From Novosphingobium sp. PP1Y (GTDB lineage: Bacteria; Pseudomonadota; Alphaproteobacteria; Sphingomonadales; Sphingomonadaceae): a stretch of DNA of 64,000 bases. Each line of letters opens with the position of its first letter. Position 1 is the stretch's first letter. Made by a program: the position numbers and the translations under genes. Positions 1 to 7,551 of this stretch are shown piece by piece. The notes under the pieces are model-generated. The model had not been told where the DNA came from, searched no databases, and worked only from the letters and a program-made list of their open reading frames with translations. Location of the stretch: contig NC_015580.1 of the NCBI RefSeq assembly GCF_000253255.1, positions 651,001-715,000 on the forward strand, written 5' to 3'.

Positions 1-512
1 GCGGCAGTCGGCACCGCCTTGAAGAAACCGATCATGGCCTTCATCCGCGTTGCCTTGTCGGCATAGTTGCGGCTGACATAGACGTTCGGGTCGAGCCCGC
101 CGTTGATGTACCAGGTTGGGTTTGTGTGCGGCTGGTCGGCATCTTCGATCCAGAAGAGGCTGCCCTTGGCAACCTGCACCAGGTAATCGCGCTCGAACCT
201 GTCGGCGTCGGACAGGCCGGTGAAGGCGTTCGCCCGGTCGATGACCGAGTGGAGGAAGGCGGCACGTTTGGCGAGACCGGCTTCGCTCCAGTCGGGCAGC
301 CTGCCGTCGAACTGGTGTGCGCCCTGATAGACGGCGAAGGCAGGGTCCTGGATCATCCAGTCGTCGATGGTCTTCTGGACGAAGGCCTTCCACGCGCTTG
401 CCGGAGCCTCGGCCGCAGGTGCGGCCGCCATCGGCGCTTCGGGAGGGGGCGCGGCGGTTGCACAGGCTCCCATTGCAAGGCAGGCCAGACCTGCCAGCAG
501 TTTGTGTTTCAT
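1..512 (-). CDS. DUF885 family lipoprotein (partial, N-terminal 170 residues)
   Basis: The gene starts at an ATG (position 512 on the minus strand) and runs off the left edge, so only the N-terminus is present. The protein begins with a lipoprotein signal: basic MKHK, a hydrophobic core and a lipobox ending at Cys17 (LAMGAC). An Ala/Pro-rich linker follows, and then a stretch typical of DUF885 proteins: 'FVQKTIDDWMIQDP', 'LPDWSEAGLAKR', and a Trp/Tyr-rich segment around 'PTWYINGGLDPNVYVSRNYA'. DUF885 proteins are periplasmic or membrane-anchored and have been suggested to be metallopeptidase-like, but their substrates are generally unknown. Any catalytic region lies outside the window. The next gene upstream on the same strand ends 81 bp away, so it may or may not share a transcript. 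Confidence 0.82.
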   Translation of the reverse strand, partial: MKHKLLAGLACLAMGACATAAPPPEAPMAAAPAAEAPASAWKAFVQKTIDDWMIQDPAFAVYQGAHQFDGRLPDWSEAGLAKRAAFLHSVIDRANAFTGLSDADRFERDYLVQVAKGSLFWIEDADQPHTNPTWYINGGLDPNVYVSRNYADKATRMKAMIGFFKAVPTA

Positions 513-592
513 GTGATAGTGTGTCCCTATCGGTTTGGTGGAGCGACGCCCGGACCGGGGGGAGGGGCGCCCTCGATGGGACAGGTTGTGGT

Positions 593-1501
593 CTATACCG
601 CGCCGAAGGTCCAGCCCTCGGTGCAGGCCAATTCCGGCGTCAGTTCAGCCGGTTGCCAGAGTGCCGGATCGCAGGCGGCGCGGCGCAGCCAGGCGGCGGT
701 GAGCAGCGCGTCGCTGGTGTGATCGTCGATCGCGCCGCTGCCCCGGGCGGGCGGGGAACCCAGCGCCGCGAGCGCGTCAGCCAAGGCCTCGAACGTCGTC
801 ATCTTGGCGCGGGAAGGCGAGCGGCCTGCCGCTACGGCGGCCAGCGTCGTGTAGATCTCGACGATGACGGACCCGCGCGCCGGCAGCGGGTCGATGGGCC
901 AGACCGGCACTGTGCCGCCAAGGCGATGGAGCATGCGCATCCCGGTCAGGCTGGACTTGCCGACTTGTGCCGCGCCGACGAGGTTGAAGTTCGAATAGGG
1001 CTTGCAGCCCGCGCGGGCCTGCGCCTCCTCGGTCACGCGCATCCGCCCGCGCCGATGTGCCGCGCCGGGCAGGTGGAATTGCTGGCCCTCCCGCCCGCCG
1101 TGACGGCGAAAATAGGCGCTGGCCCTGGCGTGGTCGACGAAACTGGTGGCGCATAGGTCCGCATCGCCCGCGCAGACCGCATCGATCAGCGCCCAGAGCG
1201 CGCGGGCATCGCCGGGGCTTTCGTTCCAGCCGGGGAAGAAGGCCCCGGCGTCGGCGAAAGGCAGCGAGATGCCGAGGTCGAGCCCGACCAGGGTGTCGTC
1301 GGGCAGGTCGTGCAATAGATGATCGAGTACGTCCTGCCGCGACCAGACGGCGTGATTGCGCGGGCGCACGATTTGCGGCGCTGCGCCGCTGAGGTCGCAC
1401 AGGCCGACCGCGATGCCTTTCTGGCGCGGGCCGACAGCGCCGGACCAGTCGATCGCCATGAAGTGGCGAAAGCGCGGCCCGCCATGCGCCGCGGCGTTCA
1501 C
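593..1501 (-). CDS. conserved hypothetical protein coupled to rarA
   Basis: A 302-residue protein if started at the GTG that overlaps the rarA stop codon (GTGA overlap at 1498-1501), or 288 residues from the ATG at 1459, which begins MAIDWSGAVG. The 'IDWSGA...KGI' opening and later 'VGLDLGISLPFADAG' resemble RNase H-fold/DUF429-like proteins, where early acidic residues could bind metal, but I cannot assign a function. The ATG start gives a natural N-terminus, while the GTG overlap suggests translational coupling with rarA. The C-terminal part ('DDHTSDALLTAAWLRRAA') also resembles the end of DUF429-like proteins. Cytosolic: no signal peptide or membrane segment. The existence of the gene is well supported by frame and position; the role is unknown. 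Confidence 0.72.
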   Translation of the reverse strand: MNAAAHGGPRFRHFMAIDWSGAVGPRQKGIAVGLCDLSGAAPQIVRPRNHAVWSRQDVLDHLLHDLPDDTLVGLDLGISLPFADAGAFFPGWNESPGDARALWALIDAVCAGDADLCATSFVDHARASAYFRRHGGREGQQFHLPGAAHRRGRMRVTEEAQARAGCKPYSNFNLVGAAQVGKSSLTGMRMLHRLGGTVPVWPIDPLPARGSVIVEIYTTLAAVAAGRSPSRAKMTTFEALADALAALGSPPARGSGAIDDHTSDALLTAAWLRRAACDPALWQPAELTPELACTEGWTFGAV

Positions 1502-2817
1502 TGCTCGCGCCGCTCGGCGCGCTTGCGGTTCCACCAGTCGATGCGCTTGAGGATCTCGCGTTCGAAACCGCGCTCTACCGGCGCATAGTAGGTCTGCGGA
1601 GCCATCTCTTCGGGCCAGTAATTGTCGCCGGAAAAGCCGTCGGGCGCGTCGTGGTCGTAGGCGTAGTCCTTGCCGTAGCCGATGTCCTTCATAAGCTTGG
1701 TCGGCGCGTTCAGGATGTTGGCCGGCGGGCTGAGCGAACCGGTTTCCTTTGCGCTGCGGAACGAGGACTTGAACGCCATGTAGGCCGCATTCGATTTGGG
1801 GGCGGTGGCGAGGTAGAGGCAGGCCTGCACGATCGCCAGTTCGCCTTCGGGCGAGCCGAGGAATTCGTAGGCATCCTTGGCAGCAAGGCACTGGACGAGG
1901 GCCTGGGGATCGGCCAGTCCGACGTCTTCCGAGGCGAAACGCACCAGGCGGCGCAGGACGTAGAGCGGTTCCTCGCCCGCCGTCAGCATTCGGGCGAGAT
2001 AGTAGAGCGCGGCCTGCGGATCGGATCCGCGCAGGCTTTTGTGCAGCGCCGAGATCAGGTTGTAGTGGCCGTCGCGGTCCTTGTCATAGACGGCCACGCG
2101 CCGCTGCAGGAACTGGCCGAGCCCGGCCGGGTCGAGCTTTTCCGCGATCTTGGCGGCATAGAGCGTCTCGGCCTGATTGAGCAGGAAGCGGCCATCGCCG
2201 TCGGCCGATGCGATCAGCGCCTCACGCGCCGCGGCATCGAGGGGGAGGGGGCCTTCCAGCGCCTCGGCCTTGTCGATCAGCGCACCCAGCGCCCCGGCGT
2301 CGAGGCGGTGCAGGATCAGCACTTGCGCCCGGCTCAGGAGGGCGGCGTTGAGCGCGAAGCTGGGGTTCTCGGTCGTCGCCCCGACGAGGGTGACGGTGCC
2401 GCGCTCGACGAAGGGCAGGAAGCCATCCTGCTGGGCCCGGTTGAAGCGGTGGATCTCGTCCACGAATAGCAGGGTGCGTTGCCCGGCCCTTGCGGCCACT
2501 TCGGCCTCTGCGAAGGCCTTCTTGAGGTCTGCCACCCCGGAAAAGACGGCGGAGACCGCGGCAAAGCGCATGCCCACGGCATCGGCCAGCAGGCGCGCCG
2601 TGCTCGTCTTGCCGGTGCCGGGCGGACCCCACAGGATCATCGAGGACAGGCGTCCGGCCGCGACCATGCGTCCGATCGCGCCTTCCGGACCGGTCAGGTG
2701 CTCCTGCCCGACCACGTCGGCCAGCGTGCGCGGTCGCAGCCGGTCGGCGAGCGGAGCATCCTCGCGCGGTTCGTCGGGAGGCGTTGCGGGAATATCTTCG
2801 GCAAACAGGTCGGCCAT
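1498..2817 (-). CDS. rarA: replication-associated recombination protein RarA (MgsA) AAA+ ATPase
   Basis: 439 residues, the usual length for RarA/MgsA, a clamp-loader-like AAA+ ATPase acting at stalled replication forks. Visible motifs in order are Walker A GPPGTGKT (about residue 64), Walker B with 'LLFVDEIHRFN', sensor 1 'LVGATTENPSF', and the C-terminal MgsA/RarA tetramerisation region ('FKSSFRSAKETGSLSPP', 'IGYGKDYAYDHDAPDGFSGDNYWPEEM'). The ATG at 2817 gives MADLFAEDIP, a typical short N-terminal extension. The next gene downstream starts within its stop codon, so the two are probably translated together. Nothing is unusual about the ATPase motifs. Confidence 0.95.
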   Translation of the reverse strand: MADLFAEDIPATPPDEPREDAPLADRLRPRTLADVVGQEHLTGPEGAIGRMVAAGRLSSMILWGPPGTGKTSTARLLADAVGMRFAAVSAVFSGVADLKKAFAEAEVAARAGQRTLLFVDEIHRFNRAQQDGFLPFVERGTVTLVGATTENPSFALNAALLSRAQVLILHRLDAGALGALIDKAEALEGPLPLDAAAREALIASADGDGRFLLNQAETLYAAKIAEKLDPAGLGQFLQRRVAVYDKDRDGHYNLISALHKSLRGSDPQAALYYLARMLTAGEEPLYVLRRLVRFASEDVGLADPQALVQCLAAKDAYEFLGSPEGELAIVQACLYLATAPKSNAAYMAFKSSFRSAKETGSLSPPANILNAPTKLMKDIGYGKDYAYDHDAPDGFSGDNYWPEEMAPQTYYAPVERGFEREILKRIDWWNRKRAERREQ

Positions 2818-2910
2818 GGGGCCTATCTAGCGAGAGTCGCCCGCAATTGCACCGGTCTGCCGCGCGCGATAGGCTTGCGCCCACAAGGAAATGCAAAATG
2901 GTGGGATGCG

Positions 2911-3348
2911 ATGGACAAAGCGACCGGCGTAGGGACCCCTTGGTACTTCTGGGTGGCAGCGCTGCTGTCGATCCCGTGGAATGCCTTCGGCTGCCTCGAC
3001 TTCACCCTGACGGTGACGCGCAGCCCGACCTACCTTGCGCAGTTTCCGCCCGACATGATCGACTACATCGACACGTTTCCCGCCTGGTCCATCGTCGCCT
3101 GGGCACTGGGCACGTGGGGCGCGCTGCTTGGCTCGGTCCTGCTGGTCATGCGCTCGCGCTGGGCGATAGCGGCTTTCGCCGCCTCGCTGCTCGGTCTTGC
3201 GCTGACTACGGTCTATCAGTGGACCAGCGATGCGCCCGCGGCCGTCACCGGGGCGGGCGGCATGGTGATGAGCGCGTTGATCTGGATCGTCGCCATCGCC
3301 CTGCTCTGGTTCGCCGTGCGCATGCGTGCGCTTTACGTGCTTTCCTGA
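2911..3348 (+). CDS. small four-helix integral membrane protein (hypothetical)
   Basis: 145 residues starting at ATG 2911 (MDKATGVGTPWYFW). There are four hydrophobic segments: about residues 11-28, 51-72, 75-94 and 109-133. Related sphingomonad proteins are often annotated loosely as 'sugar transporter' or hypothetical. The sequence has no transporter signature that I can recognise, so I leave the function open. The conserved-looking part is 'PPDMIDYIDTFPAWSIVAWALGTWGALLGS'. A moderate GGTGGGA lies just upstream of the start. The gene ends 16 bp before the convergent glycosyltransferase gene. Confidence 0.75.
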   Translation: MDKATGVGTPWYFWVAALLSIPWNAFGCLDFTLTVTRSPTYLAQFPPDMIDYIDTFPAWSIVAWALGTWGALLGSVLLVMRSRWAIAAFAASLLGLALTTVYQWTSDAPAAVTGAGGMVMSALIWIVAIALLWFAVRMRALYVLS

Positions 3349-3364
3349 GAGCGCCTGCGCGCGG

Positions 3365-4537
3365 TCAGGCCCTGGCGCCGGACTTCTGGCGGATCAGGCG
3401 GATGTAGGTGTCGGCAACCGCCTGGTTGATCTTGTCCCAGCTGAACTCGGCGGCGCGATCCTCGCCTGCCTTGCCGTGCGAGAGCCGCAGTGCCGGGTCT
3501 TCGATATAGGCCTTGAGCGCCTCGGCGAACTGGTGGATCGCGCCGGGCGGCAGGAGGCGGCCGGAAACGCGATCGTCGACTAGGCTCTGGCTGCCGGTTG
3601 CGGCAGCGGCGACGACGGGCAGACCGCAGGCCATCGCCTCCAGCGTCACGTTCCCGAAAGTCTCGGTGACCGAGGGATTGAACAGCAGGTCCATGCTGGC
3701 GACGGCGCGGCCCAGGTCCGCGCCCTGCTGGAAACCGACGAAAGCGGCGCCGGGAAGGCGCGCCTCGAACCACTCGCGCGCCGGACCCTCGCCGATGACG
3801 AGGACCTTGTACTTCACCTTGCGGCGGCGCAGTTCGTCGAGCGTGTCGGAAAAGACGTCGAGGCCCTTTTCCATGACGAGCCGGCCCAGAAAGCCGATTG
3901 TCACTTCGTCGTCGGCAATGCCGTGGGCACGGCGCCAGTCGAGGTCGCGGCGGCCCGGGTGGAAAATCTCGCGGTCGACGCCGCGCGACCAGATCGAGAC
4001 GTCATAGTTCATGCGCTGTTCGCGCAGCAATTGCGCCATCGATTCGGACGGAGCGACCAGAGCGTCGCAGCGGCGGTAGAAACGGCGCAGGATCGCCTCG
4101 ATCACCGGTTCGCCCCAGGCCATGTTGTAGTAGCGCAGGTAGGTCTCGAAGCGGGTATGCACCGAAGCGAGGATCGGCAGGCCGCGCTTGCGGGCCCAGC
4201 TCACCGCCTGATGGCCGACCGGGTCGGGCGAGGAGACATGCACGATGTGAGGCGAGAAAGCCTTGAGATCCCTGCGTGCCTTGCCGGAAATCGCCAGTGG
4301 AACGCGATATTCCGAACGCGAGGGAATGGGCACGGAGTGGACGCCGATGAGGTCGCCGGTCGGCTCGAACGCGGGTTCGGCCACGACAGGCGCATAGACG
4401 CGCACCTTGGCGCCCTGGCGCAGGAGATACTCGGCGAGACGGTTGAGGGCCTGGTTGGCCCCGTCACGAACGTAATTGTAGTTGCCCGAAAACAGGGCGA
4501 TGCGCAGGTCGGCGGTGTCCATGGTGGCGAGCGCCAT
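3365..4537 (-). CDS. GT4-family glycosyltransferase
   Basis: 390 residues with the two-domain GT-B layout of family GT4 ('glycosyltransferase family 1' in Pfam terms). The N-terminal acceptor domain has 'NYNYVRDGANQALNRLAEYL' and 'PHIVHVSSPDPVGHQAV'. The C-terminal nucleotide-sugar domain has 'IGFLGRLVMEKGLDVF' (GRL...EKG loop) and the E-x7-E motif region 'FNPSVTETFGNVTLEAMACG'. It resembles MgtA/PimB-like alpha-mannosyltransferases of the GDP-mannose-dependent type, but donor and acceptor cannot be read from the sequence. No signal peptide; probably a peripheral membrane enzyme. Either ATG 4537 or ATG 4522 (MDTADLRIALF) could be the start. Confidence 0.9.
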   Translation of the reverse strand: MALATMDTADLRIALFSGNYNYVRDGANQALNRLAEYLLRQGAKVRVYAPVVAEPAFEPTGDLIGVHSVPIPSRSEYRVPLAISGKARRDLKAFSPHIVHVSSPDPVGHQAVSWARKRGLPILASVHTRFETYLRYYNMAWGEPVIEAILRRFYRRCDALVAPSESMAQLLREQRMNYDVSIWSRGVDREIFHPGRRDLDWRRAHGIADDEVTIGFLGRLVMEKGLDVFSDTLDELRRRKVKYKVLVIGEGPAREWFEARLPGAAFVGFQQGADLGRAVASMDLLFNPSVTETFGNVTLEAMACGLPVVAAAATGSQSLVDDRVSGRLLPPGAIHQFAEALKAYIEDPALRLSHGKAGEDRAAEFSWDKINQAVADTYIRLIRQKSGARA

Positions 4538-4662
4538 AGCCTCCCCCGCCCCGCTTGGCGAGGGGGAGAGGCCCGGGATCCCATCCGAAGATGAACGAAA
4601 AAGGGCGGGGCTTGCGTTTATGTCACGCGGTGGCCGCCGCCCGGATGGAGTGTGTCAGAGGA

Positions 4663-5148
4663 TCAGTGGCGATAACGCCGTTCGTAGCGGTAATCGCGGT
4701 CGCGATGACGGCGATCGCGACGCCAGTCGCGGCGGTCACGGTGCCAGTCACGCCGATCGTGACGCCAGTCGTGACGGTCTCGACCCCAGTTGTTTCCACG
4801 GTTCCAGCGTTCGCGGTAGTAGCGTCCGTAATAGCGATCGTAGTAACGGTCGCGATAATAGCGGTTCGGGCGACCTTCGTAATAATAGTAATAGCCCGGA
4901 TGGCCGCGCACGGTCACGTAGCGGCGAGAGGGATAGTAGTCGCGGTCGTAGTAATAGCGGTCGCCATCGTCGGCGAGCGCTGCGCCGACTGCGAGGCCGA
5001 TCAGGCCCGCGCCGATGGCAATGGCTGCGTCATCGCCGTCGTGATGGCGGCCGCGCGCCTCGGCCGGAGCGGCCATGGCAAGTGTCGAGGCTGCCAGCAC
5101 GGCGCCGAGGCCGAGTTTGGTGGCAAGAGATTTCAGTGTGGATTTCAT
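4663..5148 (-). CDS. exported Tyr/Arg/Asp-rich low-complexity protein
   Basis: 161 residues. The N-terminus is a clear Sec signal peptide (MKSTLKSLATKLG, hydrophobic stretch, AMAAPAEA cleavage region). After a short glycine/alanine-rich hydrophobic segment (about residues 43-60), the rest is strongly biased: blocks of YYYDRDYY, RYYRDRYYDRYYGRYY and then repeated RRDW/RHDW units to the C-terminus. Such RDRY-rich exported proteins ('RcnB-like' or simply hypothetical) are common in sphingomonads. No catalytic motif is visible. The positive charge could bind anionic surface polymers, but that is speculation. The purine/pyrimidine pattern is periodic because of the repeats. Confidence 0.75.
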   Translation of the reverse strand: MKSTLKSLATKLGLGAVLAASTLAMAAPAEARGRHHDGDDAAIAIGAGLIGLAVGAALADDGDRYYYDRDYYPSRRYVTVRGHPGYYYYYEGRPNRYYRDRYYDRYYGRYYRERWNRGNNWGRDRHDWRHDRRDWHRDRRDWRRDRRHRDRDYRYERRYRH

Positions 5149-5310
5149 TTGGGCGTCTCCCTTCGGATGGCCAACCGGGTGACGGCGGTATCGGCGGGCA
5201 CGTTAGAAGAGGATCATGGCAGGCCGGTACTGAACCGCCACTGAACTTGTCGCGATTTGTAATAAGGCGTGCGCTGCTCGCGGCAGGCCGATGGCCGGGA
5301 GACACATCCC

Positions 5311-5333
5311 CACCCTTCGACAGGCTCAGGGTG
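5311..5333. repeat. REP-like short palindromic intergenic repeat
   Basis: A short imperfect palindrome with the arms CACCCT (5311-5316) and AGGGTG (5328-5333) around TCGACAGGCTC. Sequences of the form 'CCCTTCGACAGGCTCAGGG' recur in intergenic DNA of many sphingomonads, so I read this as one copy of that family. Only one full copy is seen in this window; a related half (TCGAAGGGTG) occurs near 26,606. It lies between the typA terminator and the Tyr/Arg-rich gene. Confidence 0.5.
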
Positions 5334-5376
5334 AGTGTCCTGGAGAGTGCCCGGGCAATCTAAGCCCTGCTTCAAG

Positions 5377-5415
5377 AAAAAAAGCCTCCCCGAGATGGCC
5401 CGGGGAGGCTTTTTT
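5377..5415. terminator. bidirectional rho-independent terminator downstream of typA
   Basis: A perfect 10-bp stem, AGCCTCCCCG (5383-5392) paired with CGGGGAGGCT (5401-5410), with an 8-nt loop. It is flanked by an A-run on the left (5377-5383) and a T-run on the right (5410-5415), so it can terminate in both directions. It sits 9 bp after the typA stop codon on the minus strand. Confidence 0.9.
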
Positions 5416-5423
5416 GGATCGGT

Positions 5424-7256
5424 TTACGCCGCTTCCTTCTTGCGGCTGGCCTTCTTGCGCTCGTGCGGATCGAGGATCGCCTTGCGCAGACGGATCGACT
5501 GCGGCGTGACTTCGACCATTTCGTCGTCGTCGATGTAGGCGATTGCCTGTTCGAGCGTCATGACCCGCGGCGGGGTCAGGCGGATGGCGTCGTCCTTGCC
5601 GGTCGAACGGAAGTTCGTCAGCTGCTTCGACTTCATCGGGTTGACTTCGAGATCGTCGGGCTTGGCGTTCTCGCCGATGATCATGCCCTCGTAGATCTTC
5701 TCCTGCGGCTTGACGAACAGCACGCCGCGATCCTCAAGGCTGTTGAGCGCGTAACCCACTGCCTCGCCGGTGCCGTTGGAGATCAGCACGCCGTTGAGGC
5801 GGCCCTCGATGGGACCCTTGTGCGCGTCGTACTTCTCGAACAGGCGGTTCATGATGCCGGTGCCGCGGGTGTCCGAAAGGAACTCGCCGTGGTAGCCGAT
5901 CAGGCCGCGCGAGGGGGCCGAGAAGGTGATGCGGGTCTTGCCTGCGCCGGAGGGACGCATGTCGGTCAGCTCGGCCTTGCGGCGCTGCATCTTCTCGACG
6001 ACCGTGCCCGAATATTCATCGTCCACGTCGATCACGACGGTTTCGTAAGGTTCGGTGCGCTGTCCGTTCTCGTCGGTCTGGAACAGCACGCGCGGGCGGC
6101 TGATGCCCAGTTCGAAGCCCTCGCGGCGCATCGTCTCGATCAGGACGCCAAGCTGGAGTTCGCCGCGACCGGCAACCTCGAAGCTGTCCTTGTCCGCCGA
6201 TTCGGTGACGCGGATGGCGACATTGGTTTCCGCTTCGCGCATCAGGCGATCGCGGATCATGCGGCTGGTCACCTTGTCGCCTTCGCGTCCGGCGAGCGGG
6301 CTGTCGTTGACGGCGAAGCGCATGGCCAGCGTCGGCGGGTCGATCGGCTGGGCCTGGATCGCCTCGGTGACCGAGGGATCTGCGATGGTGTTCGACACGG
6401 TCGCCTTCTCGAGTCCGGCGAGCGCGATGATGTCGCCGGCGCGGGCTTCATCGACGGGCACGCGGTCGAGGCCGCGGAAAGTCAGGACCTTGGTGGCGCG
6501 GCCGGTTTCGATCACCTTGCCGTCCATGTCGATGGCACGGATCGGGTCGTTGACCTTGAGCGTGCCCGACTGGACGCGGCCGGTCAGCACGCGGCCCATG
6601 AAGTTGTCGCGGTCGAGCAGGGTGGCGAGGAACGAGAACGGCGCGTCGACGTCGAGGTTCGGCGCGGGAACGTGCTCGACGATCTTTTCGAACAGCGGGG
6701 TCAGGGTGCCTTCGCGCGCGTCGGGATCGTAGCTGGCGTAGCCGTTGCGGCCCGAAGCGTAGAGCGTCGGGAAATCGAGCTGCTCGTCATTGGCGTCGAG
6801 GCTGACGAAGAGGTCGAACACTTCGTCGAGCACTTCGGAGTGACGGCCGTCGGGGCGGTCGATCTTGTTGACGACGACGATCGGCTTGAGGCCGAGGCCG
6901 AGCGCCTTGCCGGTGACGAACTTGGTCTGCGGCATCGCGCCTTCCGAGCTGTCGACCAGCAGGATCACGCCGTCGACCATCGAGAGGATGCGTTCCACCT
7001 CGGCGCCGAAGTCGGCGTGGCCGGGGGTGTCGACGATGTTGATGCGATAGCCGTTCCACTCGATCGAGGTCGGCTTCGCAAGAATGGTGATCCCGCGCTC
7101 CTTCTCGAGGTCGTTGGAGTCCATCGCACGCTCTTCCACGCGCTGGTTGTCGCGGAAGGTGCCGGACTGGCGGAAAAGCTGGTCCACAAGCGTGGTCTTG
7201 CCGTGGTCGACGTGCGCAATGATCGCGATATTGCGCAGGGGAAGCGGGGCGGACAT
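5424..7256 (-). CDS. typA: translational GTPase TypA/BipA
   Basis: 610 residues from ATG 7256 (MSAPLPLRNIAIIAHVDHGK), the normal family length. A longer reading to 7415 is open but adds 53 unrelated residues. G motifs are G1 AHVDHGKTT, G2 'RGITILAKPT', G3 DTPGHADF and G4 NKID. Domain II, the EF-G-like domains III and V, and the BipA-specific C-terminal domain ('LTNFRSTGKDDAIRLTPP...LEQAIAYIDDDEMVEVTP') follow in order. TypA is a ribosome-binding GTPase involved in ribosome assembly and stress or cold adaptation. The final ERKKASRKKEAA is a basic tail common in alphaproteobacteria. A strong terminator follows directly. Confidence 0.97.
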   Translation of the reverse strand: MSAPLPLRNIAIIAHVDHGKTTLVDQLFRQSGTFRDNQRVEERAMDSNDLEKERGITILAKPTSIEWNGYRINIVDTPGHADFGAEVERILSMVDGVILLVDSSEGAMPQTKFVTGKALGLGLKPIVVVNKIDRPDGRHSEVLDEVFDLFVSLDANDEQLDFPTLYASGRNGYASYDPDAREGTLTPLFEKIVEHVPAPNLDVDAPFSFLATLLDRDNFMGRVLTGRVQSGTLKVNDPIRAIDMDGKVIETGRATKVLTFRGLDRVPVDEARAGDIIALAGLEKATVSNTIADPSVTEAIQAQPIDPPTLAMRFAVNDSPLAGREGDKVTSRMIRDRLMREAETNVAIRVTESADKDSFEVAGRGELQLGVLIETMRREGFELGISRPRVLFQTDENGQRTEPYETVVIDVDDEYSGTVVEKMQRRKAELTDMRPSGAGKTRITFSAPSRGLIGYHGEFLSDTRGTGIMNRLFEKYDAHKGPIEGRLNGVLISNGTGEAVGYALNSLEDRGVLFVKPQEKIYEGMIIGENAKPDDLEVNPMKSKQLTNFRSTGKDDAIRLTPPRVMTLEQAIAYIDDDEMVEVTPQSIRLRKAILDPHERKKASRKKEAA

Positions 7257-7551
7257 CGTTAGCCTTACAATTCGAGGGGGCCAAATGGCATCATCGCGAT
7301 GCCGTTTGCTGCACCGCAAAATTGCCGCGCCCTTAGCCGATACAAGTGATTCCGGCAAGCGGTACTGCTTGTGATCACAATCGTACAGTTGCTGTGGCGC
7401 GCGTGCCACAAGCATCGCCTATTCGTCCCGAATGGCAATGACTTAATTGTGTCCCCTTGAATTCCCTCGTAATTGTCCAAGCATTGAATGCGGCGCGTAC
7501 TGTGCAGCGATAGACACAGGCCGCCCGACGGGTTTGTACAGCGAGGATTGC

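Noticed and set aside
5463..7262. 599-residue plus-strand open frame
   Set aside because: Exactly antisense to typA.
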